Assembly (NCBI GenBank): GCA_028692715.1 | Contig: JAQUWU010000002.1 | Coordinates: forward strand, 87,437 to 151,436 | DNA from: Paludibacter sp. | GTDB taxonomy: Bacteria > Bacteroidota > Bacteroidia > Bacteroidales > Paludibacteraceae | Length of the DNA: 64,000 bases | Reading direction: 5' to 3' | In this document: positions 16,844 through 23,499 of the stretch, piece after piece | How the letters are laid out: each line of letters opens with the position of its first letter | How positions within the stretch are numbered: the first letter of the stretch is position 1 | Notes under the pieces: generated by a model | Database searches by the model: none | Told to the model about the DNA's origin: nothing | The model's input: only the letters and a program-made list of their open reading frames with translations | Translations under genes and position numbers: made by a program

Positions 16844-17878
16844 TTATTCATGAACAGAACGTTTGGCAAGGCTCTTCTCCCATGCCCAGGCACTTCGAAG
16901 AGTTTCTTCTACCGTTTCATTAGCAGTCCAACCCAATTCATTGTTTGCATGTGCAGGATCGGCCCATACTTTTTCGATATCACCTTCACGACGACCTACA
17001 ATTTTGTATGGCACACTAACGCCAGTTACTTTTTCGAATGTTTGGATAATTTCTAACACCGATAATCCCCGACCGGTTCCAAGATTAAAAGTTTCAACCG
17101 ATTTTTTAGTTTCGTGATTCAGCATGCGTTGAACTGCGATAACATGCGCTTTAGCCAAATCTACCACATGAATATAATCACGAATACATGAACCATCAGG
17201 AGTATTATAATCGTTTCCAAAAACTTGAAGTTGTTTGCGCAATCCTATTGCTGTTTGAGTTACAAACGGAAGAAGGTTATTTGGAACACCGTTTGGTAAT
17301 TCACCTATTTCGGCAGAGGCATGTGCTCCGATAGGATTAAAGTAGCGTAGAATTACACTTTGTAAATTAGAATTTGCATAAATAGTGTCACGTATAATCT
17401 CTTCGCCTATTTGCTTTGTATTTCCATAAGGTGACATTGCAAATTTAATGGGTGCTTCTTCGGTTACCGGTAAAATATCCGGTTGTCCATAGACAGTACA
17501 AGAAGATGAAAACACAATATTTCGCATATTATGAATTGGCATCAATTGCAACAAATTTATCAACGAAACCAAATTGTTTCTATAATATAATAAGGGTTTT
17601 TCAACTGATTCACCTACTGCTTTGCTTGCAGCAAAATGTATTACTGCATCGAAATCTCTGTGTTTTTCGAACATTCGATCCATGCTAACGTAATCAACAC
17701 AATCGATATTTTCAAAAGTCGGACGAATACCGGTAATCTTTTCTATTCCATTCAGAACATCAATATTCGAATTAGAAAGATTATCCACGATTACAACCTC
17801 GAAGCCAATATTTTGTAATTCAACAACAGTATGTGATCCTATATAACCTGTTCCGCCTGTAACTAATATTTTAGCCAT
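16844..17878 (-). CDS. galE: UDP-glucose 4-epimerase
   Basis: Interconverts UDP-glucose and UDP-galactose. 344 residues of the extended SDR fold: NAD motif VTGGTGYIGSH (6-16), VDNLSNS, FAASKAVGES, catalytic Ser in SSSCTVYG and the YxxxK in SPYGNTK, then GRREGDIEKVWADP near the C-terminus. It lies 88 bases downstream of the nucleotidyltransferase gene on the same strand; together they can supply and interconvert UDP-hexoses. Confidence 0.93.
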   Translation of the reverse strand: MAKILVTGGTGYIGSHTVVELQNIGFEVVIVDNLSNSNIDVLNGIEKITGIRPTFENIDCVDYVSMDRMFEKHRDFDAVIHFAASKAVGESVEKPLLYYRNNLVSLINLLQLMPIHNMRNIVFSSSCTVYGQPDILPVTEEAPIKFAMSPYGNTKQIGEEIIRDTIYANSNLQSVILRYFNPIGAHASAEIGELPNGVPNNLLPFVTQTAIGLRKQLQVFGNDYNTPDGSCIRDYIHVVDLAKAHVIAVQRMLNHETKKSVETFNLGTGRGLSVLEIIQTFEKVTGVSVPYKIVGRREGDIEKVWADPAHANNELGWTANETVEETLRSAWAWEKSLAKRSVHE

Positions 17879-17966
17879 ATTTTCTTAATTTTCAATTATT
17901 TAATTTTAAACTCAAGAAATCAACCAGTCAACCAGTCAACTAATTAACTAATCTACAATTCCATTC

Positions 17967-18872
17967 TTACTTGAACAGTTTTTCAGGATATACTCCCTTG
18001 CGAACTAATTCATTTATTTTTAGAACAACTTGTGGACGATCTTCGGCATAAGTTACACCAAACCATTTAGAAGGGGTATCCAATACTTTACAGCTCGCTT
18101 TGCCTTCAACGATTAAATTGTTTACGGCCAATGGAATATAGTATTCTGATTTAAGCTTTTGTCCGTTTTCAACTAAAAAATCTTTGAAAATGGCTTCCGA
18201 ATAGTCAAAATAGTCAGGTGTGAATCCCCACATATTCATCGATACGGGCGTGTTTTGTTGAAGTATTACCTCTTCGCCTTTTTCATTTATAAATATAATT
18301 GAACCACTCTTTTCTTCAATGTGAGTACGTTCTACTACATTCTGTAAATAATTATTCTCGTCAACAACACAAACTCCACGACTTACAGCGCCACTTTCAG
18401 AGAGGGTATTTCCAACACGGTATCCAATCATGCAATATTCATTTTGTTTACCTTCAATGCTGCGAAGAAAATCCGCCAAAATTGAAAAAGATTCCTGTCC
18501 GTAAAAATCATCAGCGTTAATTACTGCAAAGGGTTCTTTAATTGCATCTTTCCCCATTAATACAGCGTGGTTTGTTCCCCAGGGTTTCTCCCGTTCGGCA
18601 TTATAAGTAGAACCTTTCGGAACATTAGATATTTCCTGAAAAACGATATCTGTTTCAATCTGATTTTTAAATTTATCAATCACTACTGATCTGAAATCAC
18701 TCTCAAAACTTGAACGAATAACAAAAACAATTTTTCCAAATCCGGCTCTGATTGCATCGTAAATCGAATAATCCATTATGGTTTCGCCATTTGGTCCAAG
18801 GCCATCTAATTGCTTTAAACCACCATAACGACTTCCCATGCCAGCCGCTAAAACAAATAAAGTTGGTTTCAT
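17967..18872 (-). CDS. Sugar-1-phosphate nucleotidyltransferase
   Basis: 301 residues from ATG 18872. An upstream in-frame ATG would add 21 residues, but the family begins KPTLFVLAAGMGSRYGG, and a -7 box sits just upstream of the chosen start. The N-terminal G-x-G-x-R-x-G-G NTP loop, KQLDGLGPNGETIMDYS and the NADDFYG metal motif mark a nucleotidyltransferase of the GalU/RmlA superfamily. Pairing with galE suggests UTP and glucose-1-phosphate as substrates, but that is inference. Confidence 0.85.
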   Translation of the reverse strand: MKPTLFVLAAGMGSRYGGLKQLDGLGPNGETIMDYSIYDAIRAGFGKIVFVIRSSFESDFRSVVIDKFKNQIETDIVFQEISNVPKGSTYNAEREKPWGTNHAVLMGKDAIKEPFAVINADDFYGQESFSILADFLRSIEGKQNEYCMIGYRVGNTLSESGAVSRGVCVVDENNYLQNVVERTHIEEKSGSIIFINEKGEEVILQQNTPVSMNMWGFTPDYFDYSEAIFKDFLVENGQKLKSEYYIPLAVNNLIVEGKASCKVLDTPSKWFGVTYAEDRPQVVLKINELVRKGVYPEKLFK

Positions 18873-18895
18873 ATTTATATTTTTAGTTTGAGTTA

Positions 18896-18903
18896 CAAAA
18901 TTA
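18896..18903 (-). promoter_or_regulatory. -7 box of the nucleotidyltransferase-galE unit
   Basis: On the minus strand TAATTTTG matches TAnnTTTG, 23 bases before the start at 18872. Confidence 0.5.
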
Positions 18904-19048
18904 GTTATAAGTTTTTGAATTGAGAAATTTTTCAATGTTCAAATTTTATACAATTAAACCTAATTTGATTCCATTTGACGGACAGTGATACATTTATAAT
19001 TGTTGAAAACTTTTACAGCTTATAATTTTCTTACGTTCCGAAAAAAAT

Positions 19049-19056
19049 TATCTTTG
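19049..19056 (+). promoter_or_regulatory. -7 box of the DUF5715 gene
   Basis: TATCTTTG matches TAnnTTTG, 22 bases before the ATG. Confidence 0.5.
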
Positions 19057-19078
19057 TAAAATAAACTATTTTAAAATA

Positions 19079-19861
19079 ATGACAAGAAAAAAAATCAGCT
19101 CTTTATACATATTATATATTCTAATTGGTTTAATCGTTTCGTTCTTAATTGGAATATCTATTAATCACCAAAAAGAAACAGTTGAAGTTGAAAAAATAGC
19201 TTTTAAAATTAATGATTGTGATCATGTCCGATGGGCAAATGCTCCGATAAGTCCCAGTAAAAAACTAAACGATTTAAATGAAGCGCATTTACTTCATGCA
19301 GAAAAAAATGGATTAAAGCATCCTTTTGTCTCAAATGAAGATTTTGAAAGTAAGATAGAAGATTATAAACGAAGATTTATTTTAACAGAGGTGACGGATA
19401 ATAAATTCTATCAGTTAAAATCATTGACTCACTCATACCCGTATTTAATCCCGGAGGCTGTAGATATGCTTAACGAAATTGGCTACAGGTTTCAGGAAAG
19501 ACTGACGGAGAAAAAATATAAAAAGTATCGTTTTAGAATAACTTCGTTGCTACGTTCGGAGGAAACACAAAACAAACTTAGTCATCGCAATTCTAATGCA
19601 ACAGCTCATTCAGCACATTTATACGGAACAACTGTTGACATTTCTTACAAAAATTTTCTTAATGCAAAAAATGATTCAGTTGAAAGTAGTTGGGAGGGTA
19701 TTCAAGCACTAACAAAAGTTTTAGTAGATATGCGTGAAGAGTGTAGACTTTTAGTGGTACGAGAGAGAAAACAAGCTTGTTTTCATATTACTGTTGTGGT
19801 TTGCAAACCGGATAATGAAGAAAATAATGAAAACTTAACAAAAGCAATAGTAGAAAAATAA
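19079..19861 (+). CDS. DUF5715 / M15-like peptidase, membrane anchored
   Basis: 260 residues with one N-terminal transmembrane segment (about 9-28). The C-terminal half has the zinc-peptidase pattern of LAS/M15 enzymes: SAHLYGTTVDIS gives His180-x2-Gly-x3-Asp187, and ACFHIT supplies a second histidine, His236. LLRSEETQNKL just before is also shared with VanY-type DD-carboxypeptidases. I take it to be DUF5715, a Bacteroidetes family. A role in trimming peptidoglycan stem peptides in the periplasm is likely but inferred. It has its own promoter. Confidence 0.78.
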   Translation: MTRKKISSLYILYILIGLIVSFLIGISINHQKETVEVEKIAFKINDCDHVRWANAPISPSKKLNDLNEAHLLHAEKNGLKHPFVSNEDFESKIEDYKRRFILTEVTDNKFYQLKSLTHSYPYLIPEAVDMLNEIGYRFQERLTEKKYKKYRFRITSLLRSEETQNKLSHRNSNATAHSAHLYGTTVDISYKNFLNAKNDSVESSWEGIQALTKVLVDMREECRLLVVRERKQACFHITVVVCKPDNEENNENLTKAIVEK

Positions 19862-19870
19862 TTTTTTGAT

Positions 19871-19878
19871 TAACTTTG
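19871..19878 (+). promoter_or_regulatory. -7 box of tRNA-Lys
   Basis: TAACTTTG matches TAnnTTTG, 37 bases before the mature tRNA 5' end. Confidence 0.5.
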
Positions 19879-19915
19879 CACTCGCTAAAAAAACACATTA
19901 GTATTTAAGTGTAAT

Positions 19916-19988
19916 GACTTCGTAGCTCAGTTGGTAGAGCAACAGACTCTTAATCTGTGGGTCGTGGGTTCGATCCCCACCGGGGTTA
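19916..19988 (+). tRNA. tRNA-Lys (anticodon CTT)
   Basis: A 73-base cloverleaf: acceptor GACTTCG with CGGGGTT (G-U pairs allowed), D arm GCTCAGTTGGTAGAGC, anticodon loop CTCTTAA, T arm GTGGGTTCGATCCCCAC. Loop position 34-36 is CTT, so it reads AAG. CCA is not encoded. Confidence 0.95.
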
Positions 19989-19998
19989 CAGAATTAGC

Positions 19999-20034
19999 AA
20001 ATCCCTTGTAAATTTATTTTTACAAGGGATTTTT
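19999..20034 (+). terminator. Terminator after tRNA-Lys
   Basis: AAATCCCTTGTAAA pairs perfectly with TTTACAAGGGATTT over a six-base loop, followed by T residues. Confidence 0.9.
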
Positions 20035-20465
20035 ATTAAATGCTTATACGCAAAAGCTCCTAAAACATTTAGTACAACGACAATTAGAATGTTGAAATGA
20101 ATCTTTTTAATAACGAATTACCGTAATTTTCACTAAAATACATGTATCTAATTCGTGTAAATTTGTGCAATTCGTGGTTTGTGATTTTTTATTAACAAAA
20201 GGAGCATGATCTGAATCAATAATTTCTATTAATTCTTGTTTGGTCTTTAGAACAGGATACTTCACAGACATTCATTTTAATTTATTCGAGTTACGATGTT
20301 GCTTTAGATTTCAGAATGAATTTTAAATCGTTTTTCAACACTTAATACCTGCGGTTTAAAGGCAATATCGTCTAAAATGGTTCATTTGATGCTGTTTTTT
20401 TATTTTAATGAATGGATTTAGAAAAAAACATCTGAATTATTTTTTAAATATTATAATTTATATGC
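20035..20465. other. 430-bp stretch without an intact gene
   Basis: Apart from the remnant above it contains a repeat-like segment of near-identical words (AATTCGTG, AAATTTGTG, CAATTCGTGG) at about 20148-20185. I see no other gene, RNA or clear signal until the promoter at 20466. Confidence 0.4.
20107..20271 (-). pseudogene. Possible gene remnant starting MSVKYPVLKTKQELIEIID
   Basis: A 54-codon frame on the minus strand. Its first 19 or so residues look like a normal protein N-terminus, but the frame then runs into AATTCGTGTAAATTTG-type repeat sequence (about 20148-20185) and ends soon after. A second short open stretch, TILDDIAFKPQVLSVEKRF, lies just upstream on the same strand (about 20300-20375) and also ends in a stop. 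I read this as a decayed locus interrupted by a repeat. The original function is not recognisable. Confidence 0.25.
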
Positions 20466-20473
20466 TATATTTG
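20466..20473 (+). promoter_or_regulatory. -7 box of the histone-like gene
   Basis: TATATTTG matches TAnnTTTG, about 60 bases before the start at 20533. Confidence 0.5.
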
Positions 20474-20532
20474 CATTAAGTATTCAGTTGAATGCTTTTT
20501 ATAAATTCATAAAACTTAAATATTAATTTAAA

Positions 20533-20709
20533 ATGGAAGTATTATTAAACAAAATCAAAGCTGAATTTGAGTCTTTTGTAAAAGATGCAGATCTACAATT
20601 AGAAAAAGGAAATAAAGCAGCTGGTACACGTGCTCGCAAAAGTTCTCTGGATCTTGACAAATTATTGAAAGAATTCAGAAAAGTATCATTGGACGAATCA
20701 AAGAAATAA
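20533..20709 (+). CDS. Histone H1-like DNA-binding protein (Hc1-type)
   Basis: A 58-residue basic, helical protein. The sequence matches the short histone H1-like family of Bacteroidetes: a VKDADLQLEKGNKAAGTRAR core followed by KSSLDLDKLLKEFRKVS. Lysine and arginine cluster in the GNKAAGTRARK stretch, expected to contact DNA. It likely acts as a nucleoid protein. The gene has its own promoter upstream and a hairpin downstream. Confidence 0.88.
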   Translation: MEVLLNKIKAEFESFVKDADLQLEKGNKAAGTRARKSSLDLDKLLKEFRKVSLDESKK

Positions 20710-20735
20710 GCTTTTGATTTTAAAGAAAAAAGGAA

Positions 20736-20767
20736 CAGGCTGAAATCTATAAAAGATATTCAGCCTG
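20736..20767 (+). terminator. Hairpin after the histone-like gene
   Basis: CAGGCTGAA pairs with TTCAGCCTG over a short AT-rich loop. The T tail is weak, so termination is probable rather than certain. Confidence 0.55.
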
Positions 20768-20775
20768 ATTTATGT

Positions 20776-21039
20776 ATAAGTAAATGGAACAAATTAATAT
20801 ACCATTTAGAAACATTAATAGAACGCTGATTTTCGCTGATTTATCGGAAAATGAAGGATAAAACAAAACGGATTTTTCTTGCCATCGGCAAGATGATTAA
20901 GACGCAACTATCTGTAAATCATTCCGATTTATCGGAATTCAAATCCGTTTTTTCAAATCCACTCTATCAGTGAAAATCAGCGTTTTATTCTTAAATATTT
21001 TCATGCAAAATACGACATTATTTGTTTTCAATTACTTAT
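20776..21039. repeat. 264-bp inverted-repeat element, copy 1 (MITE-like)
   Basis: A non-coding element nearly identical over its whole length to 27834-28097, same orientation and same length. Its ends are complementary: ATAAGTAA at the left and TTACTTAT at the right, with imperfect pairing of about 20 bases, and a second inner pair AACGCTGATTTTCGCTGA with TCAGTGAAAATCAGCGTT. It also contains the palindrome ATTCCGATTTATCGGAAT at 20921-20938. It lies between the histone-like gene and the 3' end of der. Confidence 0.85.
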
Positions 21040-21041
21040 AT

Positions 21042-22355
21042 TTATTTTTGTCTGATAAAAATCTGAATCGGGGTTCCGGTAAATTCGTATTTTGCACGAA
21101 TTTTATTTTCCAGAAAACGTCGATAAGGGTCTTTTACATATTGAGGTAGGTTTGCAAAAAACAAAAACGTTGGAATAGAGGTGTTTGGTAATTGCGTAAC
21201 GTATTTAATTTTAATATACTTCCCTTTTAATGCCGGTGGCGGATAATTTTCGATTTGTGGTAACAAAAATTCATTAAGCTTAGCAGTCGCTATTTTACGT
21301 TCTTTGTTTTCGTAAACCTGTACTGCCGTTTCCAATACCTTAAGTATACGTTGTTTTGTAATAGCAGAAGTAAATATTATTGGAAAGTCAACGAAAGGGG
21401 CGAGCCGTTCACGAATCTTTCTTTCAAACTCTTTTATATCGTTAGTTTCTTTGTTTTCAATTAAATCCCACTTGTTTACACAAACCACTAATCCTTTTTT
21501 GTTTTTCTGAATCAGCGAAAAGATATTTAAATCCTGACTTTCTATTCCTCGTGTAGCATCAATCATTAAAATTGAAACATCTGAGTTTTCAATGGCTCGA
21601 ATGGAACGTACAACCGAATAATATTCAAGATCCTCATTTACTTTGGCTTTTTTCCTTATTCCGGCGGTGTCAACTAGATAAAAGTCATGACCAAATTTAT
21701 TGAAACGTGTATAAATAGAATCGCGTGTTGTACCGGGAATTTCAGTTACAATGGTACGTTCTTCACCTACAAATGCGTTTACAATAGACGATTTTCCTGC
21801 ATTTGGACGACCTACAACGGCAAAACGAGGTAAGTTTTCTTCTATTTCTTCGTAATATTCTGATTTGAAGTGAGTGAGGAGAGTGTCCAGAAAATCACCT
21901 GTTCCCAGACCATTTATAGCAGACATCATATAAGGTTCGCCTAATCCAAGTTTGTAAAATTCGGAGAGTTGATATTGCCACTCGAAAGTGTCGGCTTTGT
22001 TGGAAACCAGCAAAACCGGTTTTTTTACGCCGCGGAGGATTTGAGCTACTTCCAGATCGTAATCGGTAATTCCGTTCTGGATATCGACCATGAAAATGAT
22101 GATGTCGGCTTCTTCAATAGCCAGAATAACGTGACGTTTGATTTGATCTTCGAAAACATCCGAAGAATTTATAACCCAACCTCCGGTATCAATTACCGAA
22201 AATTCGCGTCCTTCCCATTCGCATTTGCCGTACTGGCGATCGCGTGTGGTTCCGGCTTCTTCATTTACTATGGCTCTACGTGTTTTGGTGAGCCTGTTAT
22301 ACAAGGTCGACTTTCCTACGTTTGGACGACCTACAATTGCTACGATATTTCCCAT
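21042..22355 (-). CDS. der: GTPase Der (EngA), ribosome assembly
   Basis: 437 residues with two GTPase domains in tandem. G1 is [13 protein letters not shown] and NKAD; G2 is [13 protein letters not shown] and NKWD. A C-terminal KH-like domain follows (about 350-437). Der matures the 50S subunit. The stop codon lies within a few bases of the 264-bp repeat. Confidence 0.96.
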   Translation of the reverse strand: MGNIVAIVGRPNVGKSTLYNRLTKTRRAIVNEEAGTTRDRQYGKCEWEGREFSVIDTGGWVINSSDVFEDQIKRHVILAIEEADIIIFMVDIQNGITDYDLEVAQILRGVKKPVLLVSNKADTFEWQYQLSEFYKLGLGEPYMMSAINGLGTGDFLDTLLTHFKSEYYEEIEENLPRFAVVGRPNAGKSSIVNAFVGEERTIVTEIPGTTRDSIYTRFNKFGHDFYLVDTAGIRKKAKVNEDLEYYSVVRSIRAIENSDVSILMIDATRGIESQDLNIFSLIQKNKKGLVVCVNKWDLIENKETNDIKEFERKIRERLAPFVDFPIIFTSAITKQRILKVLETAVQVYENKERKIATAKLNEFLLPQIENYPPPALKGKYIKIKYVTQLPNTSIPTFLFFANLPQYVKDPYRRFLENKIRAKYEFTGTPIQIFIRQK

Positions 22356-22536
22356 TGTTTTTTTGTAATCTAAATTGGTTAGATGTTTACTTATTTTTTT
22401 TCTTTCTATAATTATTTTCTCAAATAATTGTAGTGGGTGAAAATATTCTCAATAATAAAAAGAACTTTTTTGTTTAAAACAATAAAACTTCTCTAAAGCC
22501 ATAATCAACTTTAGAAAAGCTTCAATAAATTTCGGG

Positions 22537-22639
22537 TGGGCGTTGACGGATGGAACTTTGACATTCCGAGCATCGGAATTCGAACCGCCGACCCTTCCGA
22601 TTGTATCGGAATGTTCTGAAAAAGTTGAACTAAGATTTA
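22537..22639 (-). pseudogene. Degenerate tRNA-Val copy with insertion and replaced anticodon stem
   Basis: On the minus strand it aligns with the intact tRNA-Val. The 3' end (GGGCGTTGACGGA on the plus strand) and the T-arm part TTCGAACCGCCGACCC (22579-22594) are preserved, but 28 bases are inserted between them (22551-22578) and the anticodon arm is replaced by the self-complementary TTCCGATTGTATCGGAA. The 5' half is eroded. The stop codon of the GIY-YIG gene lies within the position equivalent to bases 8-10 of the tRNA. Confidence 0.75.
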
Positions 22640-22881
22640 TTTTCAGAAATTAATTCTTCGATAAATTTTCTGCTTTTCTGCGCTTTGATATAGAGCTCTG
22701 CCCTGTATGCTTCAGCCTTAGTTGAATAATCTTTTTTATAAACAACAACCCAAGGTATTCCTCTTTTAGTAAATGTACTTCTACCTGTGTTGTGTCTACT
22801 TAATCTATCTCCTAAATTAGCTGTTGATCCAACATAATAAATATCTGAGGTCTCAGAATATAAAATATAAGTTGTACACAT
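22630..22881 (-). CDS. GIY-YIG nuclease family protein (UPF0213-like)
   Basis: 83 residues: TYILYSETSDIYYVGSTAN carries the GIY-YIG-type pair (YIL...YVG), followed by the catalytic Arg region LGDRLSRHN, and a C-terminal helix pair with Glu in AELYIKAQKSRKFIEEL. A single-domain nuclease of this kind is frequent in Bacteroidetes and its function is unsettled. It starts eight bases after the terminator of an intact tRNA-Val and ends inside a degenerate tRNA-Val copy, so it is embedded in the tRNA array. Confidence 0.88.
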   Translation of the reverse strand: MCTTYILYSETSDIYYVGSTANLGDRLSRHNTGRSTFTKRGIPWVVVYKKDYSTKAEAYRAELYIKAQKSRKFIEELISENKS

Positions 22882-22888
22882 ATATAAG

Positions 22889-22922
22889 AAAAAAAAAGGT
22901 CAAACAAAAAATGCTGACCTTT
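22889..22922 (-). terminator. Terminator of the tRNA-Val at 22934
   Basis: On the minus strand AAAGGTCA pairs with TGACCTTT over a 12-base loop and runs into nine T residues, directly before the GIY-YIG start. Confidence 0.8.
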
Positions 22923-22933
22923 GAATTTTCGGG

Positions 22934-23008
22934 TGGGCGTTGACGGATTCGAACCGCCGACCCTCTGCTTGTAAGGCAGATGCTCTGAACCAGCTGAGCT
23001 AAACGCCC
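22934..23008 (-). tRNA. tRNA-Val (anticodon TAC), copy 1
   Basis: Minus-strand cloverleaf: acceptor GGGCGTT with AACGCCC, D arm AGCTCAGCTGGTTCAGAGC, anticodon loop CTTACAA, T arm TCGGCGGTTCGAATCCGTC-type, discriminator A. Positions 34-36 are TAC. CCA is not encoded. Confidence 0.95.
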
Positions 23009-23036
23009 CGAGAATGTTTTTTTATTTCAGAAGTAT

Positions 23037-23109
23037 AAGCGTTGCGAATTCTAATATCGATCCTTCCGATTTGTATCGGAATGCTCTGAACCAGCTGAGC
23101 TAAACGCCC
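23037..23109 (-). pseudogene. Degenerate tRNA-Val copy, 3' half eroded
   Basis: The 5' half on the minus strand (complement of 23082-23109) is identical to the intact tRNA-Val, including the acceptor 5' strand and D arm. The anticodon arm is replaced by the hairpin TTCCGATTTGTATCGGAA and the T arm and 3' acceptor strand no longer pair. It cannot fold as a normal tRNA. Confidence 0.8.
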
Positions 23110-23139
23110 GAAATGTTTTTTTGTGAATATCAAATTATG

Positions 23140-23214
23140 TGGGCGTTGACGGATTCGAACCGCCGACCCTCTGCTTGTAAGGCAGATGCTCTGAACCAGC
23201 TGAGCTAAACGCCC
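23140..23214 (-). tRNA. tRNA-Val (anticodon TAC), copy 2
   Basis: Same 75-base sequence as the copy at 22934-23008. It is the first gene of the array when read on the minus strand, behind a -7 box at 23259-23266. Confidence 0.95.
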
Positions 23215-23258
23215 GAATATATGTATTCGGATTGTAATACCTTTCTCCAAAAGCGTTG

Positions 23259-23266
23259 CAAAGATA
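23259..23266 (-). promoter_or_regulatory. -7 box of the tRNA-Val array
   Basis: On the minus strand TATCTTTG matches TAnnTTTG, about 44 bases before the first mature tRNA. Confidence 0.5.
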
Positions 23267-23499
23267 CATCCTTTTTTGGAATCTCAAAAACATATTTCTT
23301 ATTTTTTAAATTTTCCGTGTTGAAATAAATACAACTACCTAAAAGACAGAATTAATAATGGGAATAAATATTCTACATGGAGAAAATTTGTTGGTTATTT
23401 TAATTAAAAATAGTCTATTGTTGAACAAATTATAGTTTTCTTTGTATTATATTAATAAATTCTATTTTGAGTTTTATCTTATTATTTATTTAAAACAAA

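Noticed and set aside
22999-23250. An 83-codon open frame on the minus strand over the tRNA array
   Set aside because: It is the translation of tRNA-Val copies (repeated RLAQLVQS and RIRQRP-type stretches), not a protein gene.
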